The notes under the pieces were generated by a model. It worked only from the letters and a program-made list of their open reading frames with translations. It ran no database searches and was not told where the DNA came from. Shown piece by piece: positions 52,550-60,539 of a DNA stretch of 64,000 nucleotides. A program made the translations under genes and the position numbers. The stretch covers positions 62,001 to 126,000 of the forward strand of contig NZ_JAHQCX010000010.1 of assembly GCF_019042245.1 (NCBI RefSeq). The letters are read 5' to 3'. Within the stretch, counting starts at the first letter, position 1; each line of letters begins with the position of its first letter. This stretch comes from Diplocloster modestus. Its GTDB lineage: Bacteria; Bacillota; Clostridia; Lachnospirales; Lachnospiraceae.

Positions 52550-53434
52550 ATGTTAATAAAACAGGTAAGCAAACTCACAGGATTAACCAAAAAAGCAATC
52601 GAATATTATACACTGCAGGGGCTGATTGCGCCAGCTGTACTGAATAACGGCTACCGGGATTACAGTGAAAATGATATTGAGCAGTTAAATAAAATCTCTG
52701 TTCTCAGAAAACTTGGCATAAGTACGGAAGAAATTAAAACTGTGCTGGCGGATCATTCAAACAGTACTTTACAAGACATTTCCGTCCGCAAAGAATTGAA
52801 TCTTCAGAGAGAATCCAGAAAAAAAGAAATTCTCGATGAATTAAGCCGAGGCGTACCCTATTCGGATATCAGTGCAAGGCTGCAGACATTAGAGAACAGT
52901 AAGACAATCACTGAAAAATTCCTGGATGCCTTCCCGGGCTATTATGGCAGATTTATCTGTATGCATTTTGCCCCATTTTTAAATGAGCCCATTGAGACAG
53001 AAAGTCAGCAGAACGCTTTTGATACGATCCTGACCTTTTTGGATAGTACGCCTTCTCTGGAACTGCCTCAAGATCTGCAGGAATACTTAATGGAAGGTAC
53101 CAGTCACATAAGCACAGAACAAATCACAGGTATGCTGGAAAACACAAAAAAATCCATCGAAAACCCGGATGAATTTCTGTCCGATAACAAGGAATTTTTA
53201 GAACAGTATCTGGCGTACAAAAAAAGTGACGAGTACAAAAATTCGCCTGCTAACAAACTCATGAAGCTGATGAAGGAATTCTACAGCACCACCGGATATT
53301 ACGACGTGTTTATTCCCGCCTTAAAACAGTTAAGCCATTCCTATTCCGAATATTACCGGCACTTGGAGATCGCCAATGACAGACTGCTGTCAGAATACCC
53401 GGAGATCGAACATTTGGACGATCCAAACGGATGA
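52550..53434 (+). CDS. MerR-family transcriptional regulator
   Basis: A 294-residue regulator. The winged helix is at the N-terminus (IKQVSKLTGLTKKAIEYYTLQGLI...GYRDYSENDIEQL), followed by a coiled-coil and a ~170-residue C-terminal domain without GyrI-like or metal-binding Cys features, so its ligand is unknown. The start is the ATG at 52550 with GAGGTGA upstream, rather than the ATA/ATG three codons earlier. It probably controls its own promoter at 52501-52531. Confidence 0.88.
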   Translation: MLIKQVSKLTGLTKKAIEYYTLQGLIAPAVLNNGYRDYSENDIEQLNKISVLRKLGISTEEIKTVLADHSNSTLQDISVRKELNLQRESRKKEILDELSRGVPYSDISARLQTLENSKTITEKFLDAFPGYYGRFICMHFAPFLNEPIETESQQNAFDTILTFLDSTPSLELPQDLQEYLMEGTSHISTEQITGMLENTKKSIENPDEFLSDNKEFLEQYLAYKKSDEYKNSPANKLMKLMKEFYSTTGYYDVFIPALKQLSHSYSEYYRHLEIANDRLLSEYPEIEHLDDPNG

Positions 53435-53453
53435 GACTGTAAATTCATCCGTT
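53426..53453 (+). terminator. Hairpin between MerR gene and convergent hydrolase gene
   Basis: AACGGATG and CATCCGTT form a perfect 8-bp stem overlapping the MerR stop codon. There is no T-run, so it is at best a weak terminator shared by the two convergent genes. Confidence 0.4.
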
Positions 53454-53462
53454 CCGGGTTCT

Positions 53463-54095
53463 TCAAGAATCTGTATTGTGATAGAAATGATCCAGTATTG
53501 CTGCCAATTTTGAAGGGGCGTCCGTATTTACTTCATGTCCTGCCCCTTCTACAATCTGCAGCTTGGCATGGGCGAGATGTACAGCCAGCTCCCTGGCCGC
53601 CTTTTTATTGGCCCGATCCCTCTCACCGCACAGGACTAAAGTATCACAAGGTATCTTTTTCAGGCCCCCGCTGAAATCCAACGTGCTCATGGAGTCCGAC
53701 AGGCGGATAAATTCCTCTTTCCCAAATCCCATCTGCTGGAAAGAAGCTTCCTTCATAAAGCGAAAGATCATACTTTGGATTTTCAACAACAGGCGCGGCA
53801 TCTTATATTGGGCGCCGATCAGGACTAACTTCTTTACTCTCAGCGGATGGTCAATCGTATAATGAAGCGCCAGAACAGCGCCAAGAGAAAGCCCGCACAA
53901 ACAGAATGGTTCCTGGAATTTCCCACAATATTCGGAAAAAGCGGAATAAAGATTTGAATAGTCAGTCCCGCCGCCCTGAATGAGTTCTGCCAGATCCGGG
54001 CACGAGGCCTGAGCTTCCTCTTTCCTGCTGGTAATCACGTCCTTCCAGGATGAGGCATTCTGCCCCAGCCCGTGCATGTATATCGTCTGCATCAA
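53463..54095 (-). CDS. Alpha/beta hydrolase
   Basis: A 210-residue serine hydrolase of the alpha/beta fold. Oxyanion residues lie in HGLGQNASSW, the nucleophile elbow is GLSLGA (Ser at about 71), the acid is Asp in CGERDRANK, and the His is in GAGHEVNTDAP. No signal peptide. Short for the family, with a small cap. Substrate unknown. It is followed on the same strand by the YdeI-like gene upstream in sequence order, spaced 25 bp. Confidence 0.85.
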   Translation of the reverse strand: MMQTIYMHGLGQNASSWKDVITSRKEEAQASCPDLAELIQGGGTDYSNLYSAFSEYCGKFQEPFCLCGLSLGAVLALHYTIDHPLRVKKLVLIGAQYKMPRLLLKIQSMIFRFMKEASFQQMGFGKEEFIRLSDSMSTLDFSGGLKKIPCDTLVLCGERDRANKKAARELAVHLAHAKLQIVEGAGHEVNTDAPSKLAAILDHFYHNTDS

Positions 54096-54119
54096 TTTTC
54101 ACCCTCCCTATGGCACCTT

Positions 54120-54680
54120 CTACATCGGCTTCAAATTCTTATTGAGCCGCTCCACCATCCACGTGAGACGTTTTTCACGGCCTGCCTCTGTTTTTGCATC
54201 CAGGTATGCCCTGGTATAGGTTTTCTTTACCGACATCGACATGGCGAGAAAATTGGTATGTGCCGGTTCATAGGCCTTCAATAAAGCAGTGACCGAAGCG
54301 ATCTGCTCCTCTGTTATTGCAGGGGCTTTTTTCGATTCCCATTGTCCATTTTTCCTGGCTTCCTCTACTTTCATTCTGCCATAATCGGTCATTAACCCCT
54401 GTGCTTCCAGTTTTTCAACTAAAGCCTTATTTTTATCCGACCACTTGCTGTTCGGTCTGCGCAAAGAGAAATATTTCTTATAAGCTTTCGCATCGATGCT
54501 TTCCATAAGTCCATCGATCCATCCAAAGCAGAGGGCTTCTTCAAGCGCCTCGCCGGCCCTGAGCGTTTTGGGCCCGCCAGCTTTTCCGAACAGCAGCCAT
54601 ACACCGGGACTTGACTGGCCATTCGCATGCAGCCATTTTCTAAAGTCTTCTCTATTTGGAAATATCATCATTTCGCTCAT
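54120..54680 (-). CDS. YdeI/OmpD-associated family protein
   Basis: A 186-residue protein of the YdeI family (IFPNREDFRKWLHANGQSSPGVWLLFGKAGG at the start; CFGWIDGLMESIDAKAYKKYFSLRRPNSKWSDKNK in the middle; a C-terminal helical bundle ending MVERLNKNLKP). The start is the ATG at 54680 with GGAGG eight bases upstream; the longer open frame reads back into the preceding remnant gene. Role uncertain; relatives are linked to stress and antibiotic sensitivity. Confidence 0.85.
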   Translation of the reverse strand: MSEMMIFPNREDFRKWLHANGQSSPGVWLLFGKAGGPKTLRAGEALEEALCFGWIDGLMESIDAKAYKKYFSLRRPNSKWSDKNKALVEKLEAQGLMTDYGRMKVEEARKNGQWESKKAPAITEEQIASVTALLKAYEPAHTNFLAMSMSVKKTYTRAYLDAKTEAGREKRLTWMVERLNKNLKPM

Positions 54681-54739
54681 CGTACAGGCCTCCCTTAGAC
54701 CGTAAGTTATCTTTGTAACCAGTTGCGGTGTCGTGACGC

Positions 54740-54966
54740 TTAAAAATAGCGCCGGACTTTTTTCATATACTGAAGGTACGTACTTCCAAACTGCCCGATA
54801 CACCATCTTTCTTCCGCACGAATCATCCAATGTGCTGTTATCTGGAAAATAAGCACAAAAACTAACAGCAATAACGATTGCGTCAGCAGTACACAGCCCA
54901 GAAAGAATATGAAATATGCTACGTACATGGGATTACGGGACAGACCATCCTCGTATCCTTTCACGT
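54740..54966 (-). pseudogene. C-terminal remnant of an isoprenylcysteine-type membrane methyltransferase
   Basis: About 75 residues with the conserved C-terminal features of the ICMT/PEMT family: SRNPMYVAYF, a long hydrophobic pair of helices, and EERWCIGQFGSTYLQYMKKVRRYF. The N-terminal half of the ~180-residue family is missing. The frame runs upstream into a copy of the short palindromic repeat (54965-55096) instead, which supplies the spurious first residues. It is probably a gene truncated by the repeat or by a rearrangement at it. Confidence 0.75.
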
Positions 54967-55096
54967 CAGCGAGGTATTTTCGAGCGCTATTATTTTTTAT
55001 AGCTATGAGCACTTAATGCCCGTATTTTGGGCATTTACGTGCGATGCATGAAAAATAGTCAGCGAGGTTTTTTCGAGCGCTACTATTTTTTATAGC
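54965..55096. repeat. Short palindromic repeat family, copy 2 (partial tandem)
   Basis: A partial unit (GTCAGCGAGG...CTATTATTTTTTATAG) followed by a whole unit (TATGAGCACTTA, stem AATGCCC-GTATTTT-GGGCATT, TACGTGCGATGCATG, AAAAATAGTCAGCG facing CGCTACTATTTTT). Against copy 1 the conserved parts are nearly identical, while the variable stem has changed on both sides. It joins the truncated methyltransferase to the stefin-like gene and even supplies the last codons of the latter. Confidence 0.72.
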
Positions 55097-55358
55097 GATA
55101 TTCCTCCGCCGGATAAATACTGACCGCGTAAGGAGTACCGTCAATCGGTTTATAGATCTCCACGATTGCATAAAATGACGGCAGTCCCGGTACCCGGGGT
55201 TTTGCAATACACATAAATTTGTAATTCGTACCGTTTACGATCTGAGTCGCTACCGCAATCGGCTGGTAAAAATAGTTTTCATGACTTCCAATCGCATTAT
55301 AAAATATGAACTGATCATAAGGCGTTAGTTCTGAATGATACTCCCATCCACCTACCAT
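55083..55358 (-). CDS. Stefin/cystatin-like protein
   Basis: A 91-residue protein without signal peptide whose layout matches stefins, the cytosolic cystatins that inhibit papain-like cysteine proteases: N-terminal GG (residues 3-4), the first inhibitory loop QIVNG (residues 39-43, pattern QxVxG) followed by TNYKF, and later beta strands (YAIVEIYKP). The ATG has GGGGGAT upstream. Stefins are rare in bacteria. Its last codons come from the adjacent palindromic repeat, so the original C-terminus may have been altered. The target protease is unknown. Confidence 0.72.
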   Translation of the reverse strand: MVGGWEYHSELTPYDQFIFYNAIGSHENYFYQPIAVATQIVNGTNYKFMCIAKPRVPGLPSFYAIVEIYKPIDGTPYAVSIYPAEEYRYKK

Positions 55359-55491
55359 CCTGATCCCCCATCATACTCTTTCTATTAATATATGTGGGTA
55401 TCACGGATGCGCTCCTACAAATTGATCTTCAGACTATAACCATCCACCGCTTCCGGCCACAGCTCCTGGGCGCGCGTCATCCTTTTTCCTC

Positions 55492-56280
55492 TCAATCCCA
55501 CCAAAAATACCAGACCGTCGATCTGGCCAGGGTATCCGCAAGCTTCTCCACACTGCCGTCTTCCTCACACTGCTCGACCCTGTCCGGGCAAAACGCATAT
55601 TGTTCCAAAGCAAGCCTGCCTGCCGCTTCATAGTCCCCGACCGGAGCCTCCAGGATGAATTCCAGTTCATCATGGCTGACGCAGGCCGGCACAGCTCCGT
55701 GATTTTCATACCAGTAGCGGGCCACCGCCATTAGTTCCGGCGTGTTAGGGCATTCATTCCAGTTTCCCATGGGGAGCCATGCAAATACCTCCCAGGGATG
55801 TTTAGCCGGTAATCTGGCCAGGATCATCTCATCGGTCTCCTCCGTCTGGTAATTCCAGTAGGACAGGAACCGGTCGCAGGCCTCCCCCTGCCCCCTTGCG
55901 CCCATGATCTCCTGCTGCCAGTCGATCCCGTCCTCTTCCGCCTCCTGACGCCTCTCCTGTATCCATTGATCCAGATACCGGACACCTATCTCTTTCTCCT
56001 GCTCCAGCAGCCCATGCCGGTAATTCCAAATATCCTGAAGTTCCAGCTGGTCCGTATCGTCGTCTTTCGCCGCATTCATCAGCAGACATTCCATCAGAGT
56101 ATCATCCACTTTCACCAATACGGGAACAAATCCCATGGTTTTCCCCTGTTCATAAGCATTCTGATAAGCAGCCCATAAGGCATCATCATCGTCCATTGGC
56201 CCGAATACCTCACAGGGGCAGTCCAGATAATCCATCATCTGAACAGCTAATTCACTGGGCTTATAGGGTTTCATTCTCAT
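55492..56280 (-). CDS. DUF4253-domain protein
   Basis: A 262-residue acidic protein with the DUF4253 region at the C-terminus (VFAWLPMGNWNECPNTPELMAVARYW, HDELEFILEAPV, LALEQYAFCPDRVEQ, ARSTVWYFWWD). The N-terminal half carries a VPVLVKVDDTLMECLLMNA core. The family is found in diverse bacteria, sometimes near toxin/immunity loci, but its function is not known. A GGAGGAATGAG region gives the ribosome binding site. It is transcribed alone toward the stefin-like gene. Confidence 0.8.
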   Translation of the reverse strand: MRMKPYKPSELAVQMMDYLDCPCEVFGPMDDDDALWAAYQNAYEQGKTMGFVPVLVKVDDTLMECLLMNAAKDDDTDQLELQDIWNYRHGLLEQEKEIGVRYLDQWIQERRQEAEEDGIDWQQEIMGARGQGEACDRFLSYWNYQTEETDEMILARLPAKHPWEVFAWLPMGNWNECPNTPELMAVARYWYENHGAVPACVSHDELEFILEAPVGDYEAAGRLALEQYAFCPDRVEQCEEDGSVEKLADTLARSTVWYFWWD

Positions 56281-56450
56281 TCCTCCTTCCAGGCTTCACT
56301 CATTGCCGGAATCCGCCGGCTCCGTTTTACCGTCTTATCACAATTTCTATTTCCATTATATATTTCTATACGATTACTGCTATTTACTACTTCCGTTATT
56401 TTACCATTTTATCTAGGATAAGTCATTCAGTTTAGGGAAACTTAAGAAAT
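56281..56450. other. Intergenic region between divergent genes, upstream half
   Basis: AT-rich spacer between the DUF4253 gene (minus) and the promoter of the ferredoxin-type gene (plus). A GCCGG...CCGGC hairpin occurs near 56306-56321. No gene is visible. Confidence 0.4.
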
Positions 56451-56488
56451 TTGACATTCCAGATTAAGGGTATTACACTGAATGTAAT
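56451..56488 (+). promoter_or_regulatory. Promoter with overlapping palindromic operator
   Basis: TTGACA (56451-56456) and TACACT (56474-56479) with a 17-base spacer. A 17-bp inverted repeat ATTACA-CTGAA-TGTAAT (56472-56488) covers the -10, a position suited to a TetR- or MarR-type repressor. The transcript would have a ~150-base leader before the gene at 56640, containing a second inverted repeat (CGGATTCC...GGAATCCG). Confidence 0.6.
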
Positions 56489-56639
56489 AGTCAAAAAAGG
56501 TGCGGATTCCAGTTTTCAGCAGATCACTCCGCCTAGGAATCCGGTATACAGGAACTGAATCATTGACTACAAAAGGATTAGGACAAATTCAGATAATAGA
56601 AGAATAAGCCGCTGAGGCGGCAGGAAGGTGGAAAATAAC

Positions 56640-57404
56640 ATGCTTACAACAATCACCATCGTTGCTTTCAGTCCCACAGGCGGAACCCGGCAGGCCGCTG
56701 TTTTTCTGGCAAAAGGACTTGCGCAGCACATCCAGGAAGTGGATCTAACACTGCCTGAAGCCCATCCTCTTAACTTTACCAAAGAGGATCTCGTCCTCTT
56801 CGCCGGCCCGGTATACGGAGGCAGAATTCCAGCCTGCATGACGGATAAGCTGAAAAAAATTCGAGGAAATCAGACTCCTGCCATCATTGCCGCAGTATAT
56901 GGAAACCGCGCTTACGAGGACGCATTGCTGGAGCTTAACGACGTGGTGTCAGAGCAGGGGTTCAAGCCGCTGGCTGCGGCCGCCCTGCTGGCGGAGCATT
57001 CTATCATACATAAGCTGGCCGAACACAGGCCCGATGCTTGGGACCAGGCCTGTCTCGCAGATTTTTCCAACCGGATACTGGAGAAATGGGAAACCGGACA
57101 GAGGGAGATAATTTCTGTTATACCGGGCAGCCGACCGTATAAGGCATGGAAGTCCTCACCGAATGTTCCTGTCGTATCAGACGCCTGCCGCCGATGCGGG
57201 TTATGTGCGCAGAAATGCCCGGTACAGGCGATCTCAAAAAATTCTCCCAGTGATACGGATCCTGAAAAGTGTATCCAGTGCATGCGGTGTATCTCCATCT
57301 GTCCGGCCCACGCCCGGTCACTTCCGGAACAGGTGTTGGCGGTTCTTGGAGAACACTTGCAGTCATTCGCGGGGCTGCGAAAGGAAAATGAGCTCTACTT
57401 ATAA
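56640..57404 (+). CDS. Flavodoxin/4Fe-4S ferredoxin fusion (EFR1-type)
   Basis: A 254-residue electron carrier. The N-terminal ~150 residues form a flavodoxin-like domain (AFSPTGGTRQAAV for the FMN phosphate; VYGGRIPA). The C-terminus has two 4Fe-4S motifs, CRRCGLCAQKCP and CIQCMRCISICP. The start is the ATG at 56640, with GGAAGGTGG eight bases upstream; a GTG four codons earlier is weaker. It belongs to the anaerobe EFR1 ferrodoxin family; the partner oxidoreductase is unknown. Confidence 0.9.
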   Translation: MLTTITIVAFSPTGGTRQAAVFLAKGLAQHIQEVDLTLPEAHPLNFTKEDLVLFAGPVYGGRIPACMTDKLKKIRGNQTPAIIAAVYGNRAYEDALLELNDVVSEQGFKPLAAAALLAEHSIIHKLAEHRPDAWDQACLADFSNRILEKWETGQREIISVIPGSRPYKAWKSSPNVPVVSDACRRCGLCAQKCPVQAISKNSPSDTDPEKCIQCMRCISICPAHARSLPEQVLAVLGEHLQSFAGLRKENELYL

Positions 57405-57437
57405 GGTAAAGTCATATTGAAAAGGGGGGATTTAAAT

Positions 57438-57884
57438 GGATACGTTAATGATGAACTCCGGTATCCTATCGCCACTCTGCGACCATATGAGATCAGATAA
57501 CCGGTATATCACCGAATACTGCCTCTGTGATCTGCTCGGGAAGCCGGACGCGCAATTGCCGCTGCGCAGATCGATGTTCCTAAGCATGTGCTGTATATGT
57601 ATATCGATCATCCGTAACTCTTCCTCAATCCGGTACTGGAACCAATCGGGGAGGCGCAGATGGAGGTCATGGATGACTGTATGTCCTTTCCGAATTTAAT
57701 CGTAAAGGTAAAAAGATATCAAAAGTGCAGGATGACATATAGGGATTTGGAATGGAAAGAGCAGGTCAGGATTTTTAAAGGGGATCTATCAGAATTAATT
57801 CAGCATGAATATGACCACCTAGACGGTATATTGGCCACCATGCAGGCGATTGATAAGAAGACCGTCAGGAACCTGGCTGAATAA
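57438..57884 (+). pseudogene. Decayed peptide deformylase gene
   Basis: In one reading frame, fragments of a peptide deformylase can be followed: RAIAAAQIDVPKHVLYMY (motif I region), LFLNPVLEPIG, EVMDDCMSFPNLIVKVKRYQ (motif II, Cys present), and the metal motif QHEYDHLDGIL. At least three in-frame stops interrupt the frame before residue ~75, and motif I lacks the usual GxGLAAPQ. The 74-residue tail still has an open frame, but it cannot make an enzyme alone. It lies in an area of other decayed genes. Confidence 0.8.
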
Positions 57885-58104
57885 AATAATAGTATTCAAC
57901 TTTTTCAATCGATATGGTCATACTGGGGTAATCCAGTTTTTCTCTTATACTGTTTATAACATTTCTAAATGACTCAAAATATTTATCTTCATCCGCGTAT
58001 TCTATCGGATTTCTGACAGCCGTTATGACATATGCCGTATCGTCCAGTTTGCAGTCTCTTATTTTACCGCATATTAAAGTTTTGTAGAATCGCTTCTGAA
58101 GTGC
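57865..58104 (-). pseudogene. Possible remnant coding segment of unknown family
   Basis: An open stretch of ~79 codons with normal-looking residues (e.g. DDTAYVITAVRNPIEYADED and FRNVINSIREKLDYPS) and a final TGA, but no start codon and a TGA immediately upstream. It overlaps the deformylase remnant by 20 bp. Its upstream end abuts TATGAGCACTT, the motif of the short palindromic repeat family. Probably the tail of a deleted gene. Confidence 0.4.
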
Positions 58105-58112
58105 TCATAACT

Positions 58113-58147
58113 AAAAAAAGCCCCTGAAACAACACTGTTTCAAGGGC
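58113..58147 (-). terminator. Terminator of infC-rpmI-rplT
   Basis: GCCCTTGAAACA and TGTTTCAGGGGC form a strong stem with a GTGT loop, followed by seven T on the minus strand, 11 bases after the rplT stop. Confidence 0.85.
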
Positions 58148-58157
58148 CTGTCTATTT

Positions 58158-58514
58158 TTATGCTAATTTCGCTTTCGCTACTTCAGCCAACTGTGCAAAT
58201 CCGTCCGCATCATTTACAGCCATCTCAGCCAGCATTTTCCGGTTCATATCCACACCGGCCAGCTTTAAGCCATACATAAATCTGCTGTAGGATAATCCGT
58301 TGATTCTGGCAGCCGCATTGATTCTGGCGATCCACAGCTGACGGAACTGGCGTTTTCTTTCTTTTCTGCCTGCGTAGGAGCTGGTCAGCGCTCTCATAAC
58401 AGACTGTTTTGCTACTCTGTATTGTTTTGATCTTGCGCCTCTGTAACCTTTCGCAAGTTTTAATGTACGATTATGTCTTTTTTTAGCGTTCATACCGCCT
58501 TTTACTCTTGCCAT
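58158..58514 (-). CDS. rplT: 50S ribosomal protein L20
   Basis: Large-subunit assembly protein, 118 residues, with the typical start [34 protein letters not shown] and the C-terminal [10 protein letters not shown]. Third gene of infC-rpmI-rplT. In Firmicutes L20 represses this operon by binding the leader RNA, and the leader here (59294-59430) has the matching attenuator layout. Confidence 0.98.
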   Translation of the reverse strand: MARVKGGMNAKKRHNRTLKLAKGYRGARSKQYRVAKQSVMRALTSSYAGRKERKRQFRQLWIARINAAARINGLSYSRFMYGLKLAGVDMNRKMLAEMAVNDADGFAQLAEVAKAKLA

Positions 58515-58540
58515 GTCTTATTTCCTCCTTCACTTACATC

Positions 58541-58738
58541 CTATAAATAGGGCAGTATCTTTTTCATATTCTTAACATTGGTTGCATCCGTGATGGTTGC
58601 TTTTCTAAGATTTCTCTTTCTCTTCTGAGATTTCTTAGTTAAGATATGGCTCTTGTATGCTTTATTTCTCTTTAATTGTCCGGTTCCGGTCTTTTTGAAA
58701 CGTTTTGCAGCAGCTCTGCTTGTTTTCATTTTAGGCAT
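58541..58738 (-). CDS. rpmI: 50S ribosomal protein L35
   Basis: A 65-residue basic ribosomal protein ([20 protein letters not shown]...[16 protein letters not shown]), normal length and sequence. Lies between infC and rplT with short gaps. Confidence 0.98.
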   Translation of the reverse strand: MPKMKTSRAAAKRFKKTGTGQLKRNKAYKSHILTKKSQKRKRNLRKATITDATNVKNMKKILPYL

Positions 58739-58772
58739 TTCTATGTTCCTCCTTAGAAATTATAATCTATTT

Positions 58773-59279
58773 TTAACGTTTTTCAGTTAAAAACATAGTC
58801 ATGCTCCGTCCTTCCAGTTTGGGAGCTTTCTCAACGGTTGCCACATCTGCGAGTTTTTCGGCAAATACATCCAGGATCTGCTTGGAGCTCGACATGTGAG
58901 CCATTTCCCTTCCACGGAAACGAAGTGTCACTTTAACTCTATCACCTTTGGTGAGAAACTTTCTCGCTGCGTTCACTTTCGTGTTTAAATCATTTGTATC
59001 AATGTTCGGTGAAAGACGTACTTCCTTGATATCGATAACTTTCTGCTTTTTCTTGGCCTCTTTGTCTTTTCTGGCCTGCTCATAACGGAATTTGCCGTAA
59101 TCGATGATCTTACATACCGGCGGCTTTGCAGTAGGGGCAATCTTTACCAGATCCAGTTCCGCCTCGCGCGCAAGCCTCATGGCCTCTTTCGTCGAAATGA
59201 TACCTAATTGCTCTCCATCTTCCCCAATCAAACGAACTTCTTTGTCCCTGATCTGCTCGTTAATCATTAAATCGCTAAT
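58773..59279 (-). CDS. infC: Translation initiation factor IF-3 with AUU start
   Basis: IF-3 ensures correct start-codon choice on the 30S subunit; 168 residues. The start appears to be ATT at 59279: GGAGG lies at 59289-59293, nine bases before it, while the first ATG (four codons later) is too far. The encoded N-terminus is (M)SDLMINEQIRDKEVRLI. The AUU start is the classic basis of IF-3 autoregulation. The linker lysine-rich helix and the C-terminal domain (VKVTLRFRGREMAH) are intact. Confidence 0.95.
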   Translation of the reverse strand: MSDLMINEQIRDKEVRLIGEDGEQLGIISTKEAMRLAREAELDLVKIAPTAKPPVCKIIDYGKFRYEQARKDKEAKKKQKVIDIKEVRLSPNIDTNDLNTKVNAARKFLTKGDRVKVTLRFRGREMAHMSSSKQILDVFAEKLADVATVEKAPKLEGRSMTMFLTEKR

Positions 59280-59293
59280 AGTTGTGCACCTCC

Positions 59294-59331
59294 ATAAAAA
59301 AATTAAAAAGTGGATAGACAGACTATCCACT
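59294..59331 (-). terminator. Attenuator terminator in the infC leader
   Basis: AGTGGATAG and CTATCCACT with a 5-base loop, followed by TTTTTAATTTTTTT. An upstream ATCCACT (about 59404-59410) can pair with the AGTGGAT arm instead, giving an anti-terminator. This is the layout of the L20-controlled leader in Firmicutes. Confidence 0.8.
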
Positions 59332-59437
59332 TATATGAATGAGCATATTTCAATCATGCTTTTCATTATGAACCATAGTCACGCTTTTGTGCTAAGGTGA
59401 GAGTGGATACTCTTCTTCGTTGTTCGCAGCTTTATTA

Positions 59438-59466
59438 AAATTACCATAATTTTATCAGGCTGTCAA
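59438..59466 (-). promoter_or_regulatory. Promoter of infC-rpmI-rplT
   Basis: TTGACA (59461-59466) and TAATTT (59438-59443) on the minus strand, 17-base spacer. The transcript would have a ~150-base leader containing the attenuator. Confidence 0.75.
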
Positions 59467-59514
59467 GTTTTTGTCTGAATCTTTTTACAAATTCTTTCTA
59501 CACCGTAATTCCTT

Positions 59515-60435
59515 TTACACTGCCGCTTTCTCCCACTCACGGATTAAGTCAACGGATAAATTTGCCATAGATGCAATCTTTTCGATTGAGATACCGGATT
59601 TTAGCATGTTTAGAACCAGCTCTTGCTTTCCCTGCTCCATTCCTTTCTCAACCCCGTCCTTAAATGCATCATTCATTTCTGATTTCCGGTCCATAATCGC
59701 CATTTCTCTGCGGAATGCCCGGTAGCGTTCCTCATCTTCCAGCGAGAAATCCTCAAACACATCTACCGTTTCCTTCATATACTCATCTCCTTTGGCCAGC
59801 ATCTTCATCTCCTGAATGCTTCCCGCGGAAATCAGCCTGGCCCAGCGATATACGTCTGTAGTCTTCTCTTTTTCAGAAGCCTGCTTCACTTTACTTAATT
59901 CTACCACATGAAATGCCAGCTTGTCACTATAGATCCTTCCGGTCTTTATATTCGCTATCTTATGTATAGAATAAAACTCTCTCTGATCCGGAAACAGAGT
60001 AAAATCCAATATTCCTATATGAATACAGATTTTCGCATTCCGGTAATCCTCTCCTTTGCGTACACTGCTTATAAAAAGTTTACTGTTATAGAAAAGAGAA
60101 CGATCCTCCCAATAGTTAACATGGTACATCTGCATCTCGATATTGATATGTCTACGGTTCTGACAGATTATCCTCAGATCCAGAATACCTTCCTTATCCT
60201 CCGGGTATTCCAAATCAAGGTGAGTGTCCAGAAACTCGATATCACGAATGCTCTCCGGCGGAATATTCAACAGAGCGCCCAGAAGGCCTTGCAGCCCCTT
60301 TTTGCTTCTGCGGAAAACGCTGCGGAATACCACATCATTTTTCAGGGTCAACCTGATTTCTCGAAGGGCATCCTGCTGTCCTGCCGGATAATCGTCCGTT
60401 CTTTCTTCAGGATTCAGTTTTACTTTTTTCTCCAT
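59515..60435 (-). CDS. Rpn-family PD-(D/E)XK nuclease / transposase-like protein
   Basis: A 306-residue member of the recombination-promoting nuclease (Rpn/YhgA-like, PDDEXK_2) family. Core residues: NDVVFRSVFRR near the N-terminus, EFLDTHLDLEYPEDKEGILDLRIICQNRRHINIEMQM (Asp and Glu-x-Gln of the nuclease motif) in the middle. The C-terminus carries a helical repeat region (KGMEQGKQELVLNMLKSGISIEKIASMANLS). The ATG at 60435 has AAGGAG nine bases upstream. Such genes occur in multiple copies in Lachnospiraceae; a role in DNA exchange is known for E. coli relatives. No flanking inverted repeats were seen. Confidence 0.85.
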   Translation of the reverse strand: MEKKVKLNPEERTDDYPAGQQDALREIRLTLKNDVVFRSVFRRSKKGLQGLLGALLNIPPESIRDIEFLDTHLDLEYPEDKEGILDLRIICQNRRHINIEMQMYHVNYWEDRSLFYNSKLFISSVRKGEDYRNAKICIHIGILDFTLFPDQREFYSIHKIANIKTGRIYSDKLAFHVVELSKVKQASEKEKTTDVYRWARLISAGSIQEMKMLAKGDEYMKETVDVFEDFSLEDEERYRAFRREMAIMDRKSEMNDAFKDGVEKGMEQGKQELVLNMLKSGISIEKIASMANLSVDLIREWEKAAV

Positions 60436-60539
60436 ACACATTTTCTCCTTTGTTCTTGGTATGATACATGGATTGGTGGAATATTATGGCGAGACGCCGG
60501 AATCGACAGGCAGAGAATTCTGCCGGATATATTTAATTT

